A stretch of DNA of 64,000 bases from Chryseobacterium camelliae. Lineage in GTDB: Bacteria > Bacteroidota > Bacteroidia > Flavobacteriales > Weeksellaceae. The stretch is taken from contig NZ_CP115859.1 of assembly GCF_027920545.1 (NCBI RefSeq), forward strand, positions 1,854,001 to 1,918,000. Direction: 5' to 3'. Under the pieces are notes generated by a model that did no database searches, had not been told where the DNA came from, and saw only the letters and a program-made list of their open reading frames with translations. Of this stretch, positions 18,241-26,856 are shown in pieces. The stretch's first letter is position 1. Every line of letters begins with the position of its first letter. The position numbers and the translations under genes were made by a program.

Positions 18241-18750
18241 GTGAGCAATTCAACCGAAGCTACTTTCTTACAACTCATCAATCAGCATAAAGGTATTTTG
18301 TATAAAGCCTCCCGTATTTATGCCGATTCCACAGAAGACCGGGAAGATCTGCAACAGGAAATCCTGATCCAATTGTGGAAATCCTACCAGAATTTCAAAG
18401 GAAACAGTGAGTTTTCTACATGGATGTACCGTGTAGCCATCAATACAGCGATTACCTTTTTAAAAAAGGAAAAACAAAGAGCAAATCAACACACAGACAG
18501 TCCGCATCATTTCGAATTTCAAAACGAGGAGTATAATCCTTCTAAAGACAGACAGCTTGAGGTTTTTTATAAAGCCGTACAGGAATTAAAACCTCTTGAA
18601 AAAGCCATCATCTTCTATTTTATGGAGGGGCTCTCTCACAAAGAAATCGGAAACAATATGGGATTGAGTGAAGGCAATGCGCGTGTAAAACTGAACAGAA
18701 CCAAAGAAAAAATACAACACATCATAAAAAAATCAGGTTATGAATTTTGA
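18241..18750 (+). CDS. ECF-type RNA polymerase sigma factor (GTG start)
   Basis: A 169-residue sigma-70 family protein. Region 2 includes DREDLQQEILIQLWKSY and STWMYRVAINTA. Region 4 has LKPLEKAIIFYFMEGLSHKEI with a helix-turn-helix near residues 125-155. It should direct polymerase to a small regulon. The start GTG at 18241 gives a standard ECF length; no upstream ATG in frame is available. The last 11 nt overlap the start of the next membrane-protein gene, which is the usual position of an anti-sigma factor. Confidence 0.93.
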   Translation: MSNSTEATFLQLINQHKGILYKASRIYADSTEDREDLQQEILIQLWKSYQNFKGNSEFSTWMYRVAINTAITFLKKEKQRANQHTDSPHHFEFQNEEYNPSKDRQLEVFYKAVQELKPLEKAIIFYFMEGLSHKEIGNNMGLSEGNARVKLNRTKEKIQHIIKKSGYEF

Positions 18751-19345
18751 TCAATTAAAATCAGAATGGAATAAAGAAAATACAGACATCAATATTCCGG
18801 ACACAATACATCAGCTTAAAGAAAGCAAACATCCGATCGAACGGATTCAGAAAAATATGAAAAAGGAATTTGTAATGCAGATCATCGCCATTATTTTAAT
18901 TGCATTTTTCCCCCTGCAATTTAAATTTCCTTCTTCACAGTATATCATTTACTATACCTCTTATGTAATGTTAGTCGTTATCTCTTCGTACTATCTCTTC
19001 GGCTTTTATAAATTCTACAGACAAACCGAATTTTATACAGGGAATACTAAAAACAGCTTATGGAAAATCTATCATGAATTAAAGCTGAATCTGGAACGTT
19101 ACCAGTCTTTCGGATTTCTTCTGTTACCGCATTTTTTATTAACAATCGGTCTGGTTATTTACAATACCCTTTTAGAAACCGGAAAAACATTCTCCGATCT
19201 CACCAATAAACATGTTACAGCATTAATTATAACTGTTTTAATAGGAACAATAGCTGTTGTAGCAAGTATCGTCCTGTGGACGAAATATCTCTACGGACGT
19301 GACGCCAAAAAACTTGAAAACATCCTTAATGATATGGAGGAATAA
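18740..19345 (+). CDS. Membrane protein overlapping the sigma factor gene (candidate anti-sigma)
   Basis: A 201-residue protein starting MNFDQLKSEWNKEN. It has a short charged N-terminal domain (about 1-50) and then four predicted membrane segments (about 50-65, 72-90, 128-146, 160-185). It lacks the ZAS HxxxCxxC motif of classical anti-sigma factors. An 11-nt overlap with the sigma gene implies translational coupling, and the cytoplasmic N-terminus could bind the sigma factor. This role is inference from position. A terminator follows at once. Confidence 0.75.
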   Translation: MNFDQLKSEWNKENTDINIPDTIHQLKESKHPIERIQKNMKKEFVMQIIAIILIAFFPLQFKFPSSQYIIYYTSYVMLVVISSYYLFGFYKFYRQTEFYTGNTKNSLWKIYHELKLNLERYQSFGFLLLPHFLLTIGLVIYNTLLETGKTFSDLTNKHVTALIITVLIGTIAVVASIVLWTKYLYGRDAKKLENILNDMEE

Positions 19346-19365
19346 CACAACTCACCAAAAAAAAC

Positions 19366-19397
19366 AAAGCCTTAAATTTCTATTTTAAGGCTTTTTT
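19366..19397 (+). terminator. Rho-independent terminator of the traB-sigma-membrane protein unit
   Basis: Stem AAAGCCTTAAA/TTTAAGGCTTT with a short loop and a T6 tract, 21 nt after the stop of the membrane protein gene. Confidence 0.85.
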
Positions 19398-19432
19398 GTT
19401 AAAAAATTATTATTTACAGTTCTCAAATTCAT

Positions 19433-19458
19433 TTGAATTTTTATTTTCCGTAAATTTG
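19433..19458 (+). promoter_or_regulatory. Bacteroidota-type promoter for pgi
   Basis: TAAATTTG (19451-19458) matches the Bacteroidota -7 consensus TAnnTTTG. A TTG at 19433-19435 serves as the -33 box with a 15-nt spacing, a little shorter than usual. A second TAATTTTG lies at 19467-19474. Confidence 0.45.
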
Positions 19459-19538
19459 CAAATCAATAATTTTGCATAAGGATATGGCATTCAACAATCC
19501 TAAGTCCAAATCCTTAAAACCTTAATTTCTGAATACAT

Positions 19539-21179
19539 ATGCTATCAAAAATAAATCCTTTACATACGGAAAGCTGGAAAGCTCTATATGATCATTTCGG
19601 TGACAATGACTTTGACTTAAGGGATCTTTTTCATGAAAATTCCAATCGTTTTGAGGAATTTTCTTTACAAAGAGAGAATTTTCTTTTCGATTATTCAAAA
19701 AACCTGATTGATTCAAGAACAAAAGAACTTTTATTGAGTCTTGCAGAAGAGTGTCAGTTGAAAGACGCTATCTCTAAAATGTTTTCCGGAGATAAAATCA
19801 ACGAAACGGAAGGAAGAGCTGTTTTGCATACCGCTTTAAGAGATTTTTCCGATAAAGAAATTTTGGTAGACGGAGAGAATATCAAGCCTCAGATCAAAAG
19901 GGTTTTGGATCACATGAAATCTTTTTCCGAAAGTATTATTTCAGGAAATCATAAAGGTTTCAGCGGAAAGGAAATTACGGATATTGTGAATATCGGAATC
20001 GGAGGTTCAGATTTGGGACCCGTGATGGTAGTTTCAGCTTTAAAACATTTTAAAACCAGATTAAACGTTCACTTTGTTTCTAATGTGGATGGAAATCATA
20101 TTGCAGAGGTTGTCAAGAATTTAAACCCTGAAACAACTTTATTCATTATTGCTTCCAAAACATTTACCACCCAGGAAACAATGACGAATGCCAATTCAGC
20201 AAAAGACTGGTTCTTACAGGCTGGAAAACAGGAAGATGTGGCCAAACATTTTGTAGCTTTATCCACTAACGTTCAAGCAGTTAAAAACTTCGGAATTGCA
20301 GAAGAAAACATCTTCGAATTCTGGGATTGGGTTGGCGGAAGATATTCATTGTGGAGCGCGATCGGCTTGAGTATCGTCCTTGCAGTAGGTTATGAAAACT
20401 TCGAGCAATTACTAAAAGGAGCTTTTGATACGGATCAGCATTTCCAGACAGCAGAATTCTCTGAAAATGCCCCTGTTTTGATGGGACTTTTAGGAATTTG
20501 GTATCGTAATTTCTATGCTGCAACAAGCTATGCTATCCTTCCCTATTCTCAGTATTTAGACAGGTTTGCAGCCTATCTTCAGCAAGGAGATATGGAAAGT
20601 AACGGAAAATGTGTAGACAGAAACGGTGAATTTGTAGACTATGAAACCGGGCCTATTATTTGGGGAGAACCGGGCACAAACGGACAACATGCGTTTTATC
20701 AATTGATCCACCAGGGAACTGAATTGATTCCGGCAGATTTTATCGCGTATGCAAAAAGCCCGAACAAAGTTTCTGATCATCAGGATAAATTATTAGCCAA
20801 CTTTTTCGCTCAGACTGAGGCACTTGCCTTCGGAAAAACAGAAGTTGAAGTTGAAGAAGAATTGAAAAATTCCGGACAATCTGATCAAGAAATCGACTTC
20901 TTATTAAATTATAAGGTCTTCCACGGAAACACCCCAACTAACTCCATACTATTCAAGGAATTAACCCCTTTTTCACTAGGACAGTTAATTGCAATGTATG
21001 AGCATAAAATTTTCGTTCAGGGAGTCATCTGGAATATTTTCAGTTTCGACCAGTTCGGAGTGGAATTAGGAAAAGTTTTGGCCAACAAAATCCTGCCGGA
21101 ACTTGAAAGCAATGAGACGATTAGCTCTCACGACAGCTCAACAAACGGGCTGATTAATTATTATAAAGGAAATAAGTAA
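19539..21179 (+). CDS. pgi: Glucose-6-phosphate isomerase
   Basis: A 546-residue cytoplasmic enzyme interconverting glucose 6-phosphate and fructose 6-phosphate. Signature stretches are all present: [14 protein letters not shown] (about residues 150-163), [11 protein letters not shown] and [17 protein letters not shown] in the C-terminal half, which carries the catalytic Glu/His region. Length equals the common PGI form (about 550). folD starts 31 nt after it and queE overlaps folD's end region, so a short operon is likely. A TAnnTTTG promoter lies upstream. Confidence 0.97.
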   Translation: MLSKINPLHTESWKALYDHFGDNDFDLRDLFHENSNRFEEFSLQRENFLFDYSKNLIDSRTKELLLSLAEECQLKDAISKMFSGDKINETEGRAVLHTALRDFSDKEILVDGENIKPQIKRVLDHMKSFSESIISGNHKGFSGKEITDIVNIGIGGSDLGPVMVVSALKHFKTRLNVHFVSNVDGNHIAEVVKNLNPETTLFIIASKTFTTQETMTNANSAKDWFLQAGKQEDVAKHFVALSTNVQAVKNFGIAEENIFEFWDWVGGRYSLWSAIGLSIVLAVGYENFEQLLKGAFDTDQHFQTAEFSENAPVLMGLLGIWYRNFYAATSYAILPYSQYLDRFAAYLQQGDMESNGKCVDRNGEFVDYETGPIIWGEPGTNGQHAFYQLIHQGTELIPADFIAYAKSPNKVSDHQDKLLANFFAQTEALAFGKTEVEVEEELKNSGQSDQEIDFLLNYKVFHGNTPTNSILFKELTPFSLGQLIAMYEHKIFVQGVIWNIFSFDQFGVELGKVLANKILPELESNETISSHDSSTNGLINYYKGNK

Positions 21180-21210
21180 AAGAAAGTAAATTATCTAATA
21201 AAAGTAAAAA

Positions 21211-22095
21211 ATGGCAGAAATTCTTGACGGATTAAAAGTATCCAAAGAAATAAAACAGGAAATCAAGGCGGAAGTTGAAAAAATTGTTGCCGGAAAAAGA
21301 AGAGCCCCGCATTTGGTTGCTATTCTTGTTGGAAACAACGGAGCAAGTAAAGCTTATGTAAATGCTAAAGTGAAAGACTGTGAAGAAGTAGGCTTTCAGT
21401 CGAGCTTAGTTAAATTCCCAAGTACAGTTTCTGAGTCTGAATTATTGGAAAAAATTGATGAATTGAACAAATCTAAAGCAGTTGACGGATTTATCGTTCA
21501 GTTGCCTTTACCTGACCAAATCGATCAGGAGAAAATCATCAATGCGATTGATCCAAGAAAAGATGTAGATGGTTTCCACCCGGAAAACTTCGGAAAAATG
21601 GCGTTGGAAATGGATACTTTCCTACCTGCAACCCCGTTCGGAATCTTGACATTACTGGAAAGATATAATATTGAAACAAAAGGTAAAGATTGTGTAATCA
21701 TCGGAAGAAGTAAAATCGTTGGAAGACCAATGAGTATCTTGATGGGAAGAAAAGATTTCCCGGGGAATTCTACGGTAACGCTTACACACTCTTATACAAA
21801 AGATATCGAAGAATATACTAAAAAAGCAGACATCGTAATCACGGCTTTAGGTGATCCGCATTTCTTAAAAGGGGAAATGATTAAAGACGGAGCTGTGATT
21901 GTTGACGTAGGAATTACAAGAGTAGACAACGATTCTCCAAAAGGTTATTATTTGGCAGGTGACGTAGACTTTGACAGCTGTGCTGCAAAAGCAAGCTGGA
22001 TTACACCTGTACCGGGTGGGGTTGGACCTATGACAAGAGCGATGTTGATGAAAAATACCATCATTGCTTACAAAACTTCGGTCTATAACGACTAA
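21211..22095 (+). CDS. folD: Bifunctional methylenetetrahydrofolate dehydrogenase/cyclohydrolase FolD
   Basis: A 294-residue enzyme of one-carbon metabolism (5,10-methylene-THF to 10-formyl-THF, NADP-dependent). Family motifs are intact: AYVNAKVKDCEEVGF with the catalytic Lys, the FIVQLPLPDQID signature, CVIIGRSKIVGRPMS for dinucleotide binding, and TPVPGGVGPMTRAML at the C-terminus. Length is normal. The stop lies 8 nt before the queE start codon at 22103, implying co-transcription. Confidence 0.97.
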   Translation: MAEILDGLKVSKEIKQEIKAEVEKIVAGKRRAPHLVAILVGNNGASKAYVNAKVKDCEEVGFQSSLVKFPSTVSESELLEKIDELNKSKAVDGFIVQLPLPDQIDQEKIINAIDPRKDVDGFHPENFGKMALEMDTFLPATPFGILTLLERYNIETKGKDCVIIGRSKIVGRPMSILMGRKDFPGNSTVTLTHSYTKDIEEYTKKADIVITALGDPHFLKGEMIKDGAVIVDVGITRVDNDSPKGYYLAGDVDFDSCAAKASWITPVPGGVGPMTRAMLMKNTIIAYKTSVYND

Positions 22096-22102
22096 TTTTA
22101 AA

Positions 22103-22732
22103 ATGAATAAAGAAGAAGATATTTTATTAAAAGAAGGTAAAATGCTCCCTGTGATGGAGCATTTTTACACTCTTCAGGGAGAAGGAGCGCACACCGGAAA
22201 AGCAGCCTATTTCATCAGATTAGGAGGTTGCGATGTCGGTTGCCACTGGTGTGATGTAAAGGAAAGCTGGGATCCGAATTTACATCCATTAATGAATGCG
22301 GAAGAAATTGCTGAAACAGCAGCCAGACACTGTAAAACTATAGTTTTAACAGGCGGTGAGCCTTTGATGTGGAATCTTGATATTTTAACCTCTAAATTAA
22401 AAGAATTAGGATGCACCGTTCACATTGAAACTTCTGGAGCCTATCCGATGAGCGGACATATCGACTGGATTACCCTTTCACCAAAGAAAACAGGGCTTCC
22501 AAAAGAGGAAATTTATGCCAAAGCTCACGAACTTAAAGTGATTGTTTTCAATAACAATGATTTTAAATTTGCTCAGGAACAAGCTGCAAAAGTATCGGAA
22601 AACTGCACCTTATATCTTCAGAGTGAATGGAGCAAGCGCGATGAAATGTATCCGAAAATTACAGATTTCATTCTGGAAAATCCTGAATGGCGCGCATCAG
22701 TTCAAACCCATAAGTATCTGAATATTCCATAA
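22103..22732 (+). CDS. queE: 7-carboxy-7-deazaguanine synthase QueE
   Basis: A 209-residue radical SAM enzyme that rearranges 6-carboxytetrahydropterin to 7-carboxy-7-deazaguanine in queuosine biosynthesis. The cluster ligands are Cys43, Cys47 and Cys50 in GGCDVGCHWC, a CxxxCxxC pattern. FYTLQGEGAHTG near the N-terminus and VLTGGEPL fit QueE. Start: the upstream TTG at 22064 lies inside folD and is unlikely; ATG 22103 is chosen. Other queuosine genes are not in the window. Confidence 0.94.
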   Translation: MNKEEDILLKEGKMLPVMEHFYTLQGEGAHTGKAAYFIRLGGCDVGCHWCDVKESWDPNLHPLMNAEEIAETAARHCKTIVLTGGEPLMWNLDILTSKLKELGCTVHIETSGAYPMSGHIDWITLSPKKTGLPKEEIYAKAHELKVIVFNNNDFKFAQEQAAKVSENCTLYLQSEWSKRDEMYPKITDFILENPEWRASVQTHKYLNIP

Positions 22733-22768
22733 ATTGCTTATCTTAGCCTTTCAGTTATTCTGTGACCC

Positions 22769-24139
22769 ATGCAGAGAATAAGATACTCCAGATATTTAAA
22801 ATCTATTATCATTTTGCTTGACCTTTTGGTTATTGCAAGCGTATTCATATTCTTTTTTATCAACGGAAATGCAGACCTGATCCATGACAAAGATATCTGG
22901 TATCAAAACTCATTTCCCCTGCTGCTGCTTATTTCCTTTTGGATTTTACTAAGCGGAAGAACCCGGATTTACAATATCCGGAGAAACATAACGTATACTG
23001 TTTTTATAGAGCGGATCATCACTCATTTTATATTATTTGTCATTGGATTGGTACTGATACGAAAAGTAAGCAATAATCAGTTTTTCAGCTCCGAACTATC
23101 ATGGCTTTCTCTTTACCTGTTCTTTTTCATTGTTTTGACAAGATCCATTATTTATTTCATCATTAAATATTTGCGTTCTTTGGGAATTAATAACAGAAAT
23201 GTCATGTTTCTCAATGAGAACAGCTCTACGATTGTTCTTAAAAACATCTTGAAAGAGAGAAAAGACTATGGCTACAAAATTTTTGAATTTCCGCATGAAA
23301 CCATTGCTATTGACGAGCTTCAACTTTTTTGGAAAAAAAACGGCATACACACCTTGTTTTTACCTTTAGAAACAACATTTGATAAAAAAACGGAAGACGA
23401 TATTTTCAGGCTTGCAGAAGCCAGTAAAATTCATATCTCACTTATTCCCAATATCTCACAAAGTGATTTATTCATGTATGATCTGGGATACATTCAGACG
23501 CAGCCGGTTTTAGATCAGACGACATATCCTTTAGATAATTATTCAAATTTTTTATTGAAAAGAACATTTGACATTCTTTTTTCAATGATAGTTTTGGTCG
23601 GTATTTGTTCGTGGCTTTTCCCTATTATTGCCATTATCATTAAAACAACCTCAAAAGGACCGGTTTTCTTTGTACAGCGAAGATATGGTTTCCATGAAGA
23701 AGTTTTTAACTGTCTCAAATTCCGTACAATGGTCGTAAATGACGACTCTGCGACAAAAACCACTGCGGAAAACGATTCCAGAATTACAAGATTTGGAAAA
23801 TTCTTAAGGAAAACAAGCTTGGATGAGATGCCACAATTTTTGAATGTTCTGAAAGGCGAAATGTCTATTGTAGGTCCCCGACCGCATATGCTGTCGGTAG
23901 ATGATTATTATAAGCCCAAAATCGGAAGGTATAGTTTAAGGAGTATGACGAATCCTGGAATCACAGGTTTGGCACAGGTAAACGGCTTAAGAGGAGATTC
24001 TGGAGACATAGAAGTGGAAATGAAAAAACGTGCTTTGGCAGATGCTTATTATGTAAGAAACTGGAGTTTTGTTTTGGATTTGGTCATTATATTAAAAACC
24101 ATCATCCTGATAATAACGGGAGATAAAAAAGCGAATTAA
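22769..24139 (+). CDS. Polyprenyl glycosylphosphotransferase (WcaJ/UndP-sugar transferase type)
   Basis: A 456-residue protein: an N-terminal half with about five membrane helices and a soluble central domain, then the bacterial sugar transferase domain (about residues 265-456). The transferase part has KRTFDILFSMIVLV, the catalytic-region FRTMVVNDDS, FLRKTSLDEMPQFLNVLKGEMSIVGPRPHM and GITGLAQVNGLRG. These enzymes load the first sugar-1-phosphate onto undecaprenyl phosphate to begin exopolysaccharide or capsule synthesis. The gene is alone, far from the polysaccharide genes at the window start. Confidence 0.93.
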   Translation: MQRIRYSRYLKSIIILLDLLVIASVFIFFFINGNADLIHDKDIWYQNSFPLLLLISFWILLSGRTRIYNIRRNITYTVFIERIITHFILFVIGLVLIRKVSNNQFFSSELSWLSLYLFFFIVLTRSIIYFIIKYLRSLGINNRNVMFLNENSSTIVLKNILKERKDYGYKIFEFPHETIAIDELQLFWKKNGIHTLFLPLETTFDKKTEDDIFRLAEASKIHISLIPNISQSDLFMYDLGYIQTQPVLDQTTYPLDNYSNFLLKRTFDILFSMIVLVGICSWLFPIIAIIIKTTSKGPVFFVQRRYGFHEEVFNCLKFRTMVVNDDSATKTTAENDSRITRFGKFLRKTSLDEMPQFLNVLKGEMSIVGPRPHMLSVDDYYKPKIGRYSLRSMTNPGITGLAQVNGLRGDSGDIEVEMKKRALADAYYVRNWSFVLDLVIILKTIILIITGDKKAN

Positions 24140-24194
24140 GGTTTAGTTTAAAAACTAAGATTTGGATAATAAAATATTAACGTTAAACTAAACC
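24140..24194. repeat. 12-bp inverted repeat in the sugar transferase-mlaE spacer
   Basis: GGTTTAGTTTAA (24140-24151) and TTAAACTAAACC (24183-24194) are perfect inverted copies 31 nt apart, starting directly after the stop codon. It might act as an A/T-rich terminator or belong to an intergenic repeat family; a related sequence lies at 47391-47470. Confidence 0.5.
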
Positions 24195-24246
24195 AACCCT
24201 AGCTACAACCTTAAACTAATTAAATAAAAAAGTCTAATTTAGCAGA

Positions 24247-24999
24247 ATGTTAAAAACGTTTTTTACAGCAGTAGGAGAATACATCATCCTTCTAGGTAAA
24301 TCTATCCAGAAACCTCAGAAAATGAGGGTTTTTTGGAAGCTGTTCATGAGAGAGATCAATGATTTGGGAGTCAACTCATTCGGGTTGGTCATCTTTACTT
24401 CTATATTTGTTGGAGCAGTAGTTGCGATTCAGATGTTTAATAACTTTGATGCTTCTTCGTTTCCTATTCCACCTTCATTCGTAGGATATGCAACAAAAGC
24501 AGTTCTGGTATTGGAGTTTTCACCTACCATTATCAGCTTGATTTTAGCAGGAAAAGTAGGCTCATACATTGCTTCAAGTATAGGAACCATGAGGGTTTCT
24601 GAGCAAATTGATGCATTGGACATTATGGGGGTAAACTCTCCAAACTTCCTCATTTTTCCGAAAATAATTGCTTGTGTCATTTTTAACCCGTTATTGATTG
24701 CCATTAGTATTGTTTTTGGAATCGGCGGGGGCTATATTGCAGGAGTTTTAACCGGGAACTGGACTACTAATGATTATATAGTGGGTATTCAAATGTATAT
24801 GCCTAATCTTTTCATTTATTATGCATTTACTAAAACCATAGTTTTTGCTTTCATTATTGCGAGTGTTCCTGCTTATTTTGGATATAACGTAAAAGGCGGT
24901 TCATTGGAAGTCGGCAGAGCAAGTACACAAGCTGTGGTTTGGACGATGGTCTTCATCATTCTTTCCGAATTGCTATTAACCCAATTAATATTAAGCTAA
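24247..24999 (+). CDS. mlaE: MlaE-type ABC transporter permease
   Basis: A 250-residue membrane protein of the MlaE/YrbE permease family: short amphipathic N-terminus, then five to six helices. Conserved stretches are EFSPTIISLILAGKVGSYIASSIGTMRVSEQIDAL (spread over about residues 85-120) and GGSLEVGRASTQAVV near the C-terminus. It forms the inner-membrane part of a phospholipid transporter. Its TAA stop overlaps the ATG of the ATPase gene (TAATG), so the two are translationally coupled. An MCE/MlaD partner lies at 6982-7932. Confidence 0.93.
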   Translation: MLKTFFTAVGEYIILLGKSIQKPQKMRVFWKLFMREINDLGVNSFGLVIFTSIFVGAVVAIQMFNNFDASSFPIPPSFVGYATKAVLVLEFSPTIISLILAGKVGSYIASSIGTMRVSEQIDALDIMGVNSPNFLIFPKIIACVIFNPLLIAISIVFGIGGGYIAGVLTGNWTTNDYIVGIQMYMPNLFIYYAFTKTIVFAFIIASVPAYFGYNVKGGSLEVGRASTQAVVWTMVFIILSELLLTQLILS

Positions 25000-25814
25000 T
25001 GATTGAGGTAAAAAATTTAAAGAAAAGTTTTGATGAAGTTGAAGTACTTAAAGGAATTTCAACCTCTTTTGAAAAAGGAAAAGTTAACTTAATTATTGGG
25101 CAGAGCGGTTCCGGAAAAACGGTGTTCCTCAAAAGTTTATTGAATGTTTATCAGCCTACTTCGGGAGAAATTCTTTTCGACGGAAGAGATATCAATATCA
25201 TGACCCGAGAAGAAAAACAACAGCTCCGTTCGGAAATCGGAACGGTTTTCCAGGGAAGTGCTTTGTTTGACTCTTTAACTGTTGAGGAAAACATCATGTT
25301 CCCATTGGATATGTTCACAAATCTTACTTTCAGAGAGAAAAAGAGAAGAGTTTTCGAAGTTATCGGAAGAGTACATTTGGATAAAGCCAACAGAAAATTT
25401 CCATCTGAAATTTCGGGCGGAATGCAAAAACGTGTGGCCATTGCAAGAGCGATTGTAAACCACCCGAAATATCTTTTCTGTGATGAACCCAACTCCGGCC
25501 TGGATCCTTATACATCAAATGTAATTGATGATCTTTTGCTGGAAATCACAAAGGAATACAACACCACTACCATTATCAATACGCATGATATGAATTCGGT
25601 AATGACGATTGGCGAGAAAATTGTATATCTGAGATTAGGAATCAAAGAATGGGAAGGAAACAAAGACATCTTGATTACTGCAGGCAATAAAAATCTGATC
25701 GATTTCGTTTATTCATCAGAGCTATTTAAAGAATTAAGAGAATATTTATTGGAGAATAATAAAACTATAGATAATACAATCACAAAAATAGACGATAATG
25801 AAGCAAATATTTAG
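24999..25814 (+). CDS. mlaF: MlaF-type ABC transporter ATPase
   Basis: A 271-residue ABC ATPase beginning MIEVKNLKKSFDEV. Walker A is GQSGSGKT (residues 34-41), the Q-loop region is VFQGSALFDSLTVEENI, the signature is ISGGMQKR and Walker B is LFCDEPNSGLDP. This is the class that drives MlaE permeases in lipid transport. The start ATG 24999 overlaps the mlaE stop. The C-terminus overlaps the next gene by 17 nt. The last 30 residues are a polar tail. Confidence 0.94.
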   Translation: MIEVKNLKKSFDEVEVLKGISTSFEKGKVNLIIGQSGSGKTVFLKSLLNVYQPTSGEILFDGRDINIMTREEKQQLRSEIGTVFQGSALFDSLTVEENIMFPLDMFTNLTFREKKRRVFEVIGRVHLDKANRKFPSEISGGMQKRVAIARAIVNHPKYLFCDEPNSGLDPYTSNVIDDLLLEITKEYNTTTIINTHDMNSVMTIGEKIVYLRLGIKEWEGNKDILITAGNKNLIDFVYSSELFKELREYLLENNKTIDNTITKIDDNEANI

Positions 25815-26409
25815 TATCGCATTGATAGGGTTTTCTATGCTCGCTTCAGCACAGATTTCTCTTGCGGGTAAAGCTAACTTGATTTTTCCAACAGGCTCTC
25901 CTTCTTGGGAAAACATAAAAGGAACTGTAAATGAAGCTATAGATGGCGAAGGTAAAAATAATGTAGGATATAATTTTGGACTTTCCTTAAAAATAGGTCT
26001 TCCAACGTCGCTGTATGTAATGCCCGAATTGTATTACACTTCGTTTAAAAATGAATTCACAACAGAAAATACCACATTTGACATTAAAAGTAACCGTATA
26101 GATATGCCTGTACTTTTAGGCTATAATCTTTTAGGGAATACATTGAGTGCTTTTGTAGGTCCGGTTGCAAGCTATAATCTGAGCAAGGAAGATACTTTCA
26201 ATGATTTTAAAGAAAATGCAAGAGATAATTTCACAGTAGGTTATCAGTTTGGAGCTCAGCTTGAAATCAAAAAGCTAATCTTAAATGCGAAATATGAGGG
26301 CGCCTTCAGTAAAGATGAAAGAAAATTTATCAGCAATGTATCAGGAGAGGAAATCAGATATGACAACCGTCCAAATTTATTCATGGTAGGAGTCGGATAC
26401 AAATTCTAA
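25798..26409 (+). CDS. Outer-membrane beta-barrel protein (porin family)
   Basis: A 203-residue protein with a signal peptide (about 1-18, cleavage after ASA). Alternating strands follow, such as YNFGLSLKIGLPTSLYVMPELYYTS and NFTVGYQFGAQLEIKKLILNAKYEG, ending with the aromatic FMVGVGYKF expected for BAM-dependent insertion. It overlaps mlaF by 17 nt, so it is expressed with the Mla ABC genes. It may be their outer-membrane partner, though this is inference; it does not look like MlaA. Confidence 0.8.
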   Translation: MKQIFSIALIGFSMLASAQISLAGKANLIFPTGSPSWENIKGTVNEAIDGEGKNNVGYNFGLSLKIGLPTSLYVMPELYYTSFKNEFTTENTTFDIKSNRIDMPVLLGYNLLGNTLSAFVGPVASYNLSKEDTFNDFKENARDNFTVGYQFGAQLEIKKLILNAKYEGAFSKDERKFISNVSGEEIRYDNRPNLFMVGVGYKF

Positions 26410-26434
26410 ATTCATCGAAAATAACAACTATAAA

Positions 26435-26465
26435 AAAATCCTCAAGTCTTAGATTTGAGGATTTT
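26435..26465. terminator. Bidirectional terminator between convergent genes
   Basis: The arms AAAATCCTCAA and TTGAGGATTTT flank a short loop. It ends the mlaE-mlaF-OMP transcript and, on the minus strand, overlaps the last codons of the small membrane protein gene. Confidence 0.8.
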
Positions 26466-26763
26466 GATTTCCAGAGTGGAGCTCAGCTTCTCGCTTTGCA
26501 ATATCAGCGGCCTGTTTTTCCAGCTCTTCTTTATCTTTTTGTAATTGTTTGAATTCTTTTCTTTTTTGTTCTGCTTTTATTGCACTTCCCTTGCTTAAAT
26601 ATCCCAGTATTCCTCCAATAATTAATCCTATCCCAATACCTCCCAGAATTCCCATGATATGAGACATTTGTAAATCATTCACCGTAAAATTAGGTGATGT
26701 TAAATAAAATAAAAGTACGGATAATGCTAAAAGTATAAGTCCGGTAATAGATAAGCTTTTCAT
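26449..26763 (-). CDS. Small membrane protein with C-terminal coiled coil
   Basis: A 104-residue protein with two predicted membrane helices (about 5-23 and 36-57, the second glycine-rich: GILGGIGIGLIIGGILGY). A charged helical tail (about 64-96, EQKRKEFKQLQKDKEELEKQ) is likely a coiled coil. I do not recognise the family. It is probably an inner-membrane protein with its helix in the cytoplasm. It stands alone between convergent and co-directional neighbours. Confidence 0.7.
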   Translation of the reverse strand: MKSLSITGLILLALSVLLFYLTSPNFTVNDLQMSHIMGILGGIGIGLIIGGILGYLSKGSAIKAEQKRKEFKQLQKDKEELEKQAADIAKREAELHSGNQNPQI

Positions 26764-26856
26764 AGTATTCGTGTATTAAAATAAATCCTGTAAAAAAGTC
26801 TTATCAAATTTACTAAAAATTCAATAAGACTTATCAAGATTAAAATTTCATATTAA

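Noticed and set aside
24939-24998. Longer start for mlaF
   Set aside because: It overlaps mlaE by 60 nt in another frame and would add a leader absent from the family; ATG 24999 is coupled with the mlaE stop.
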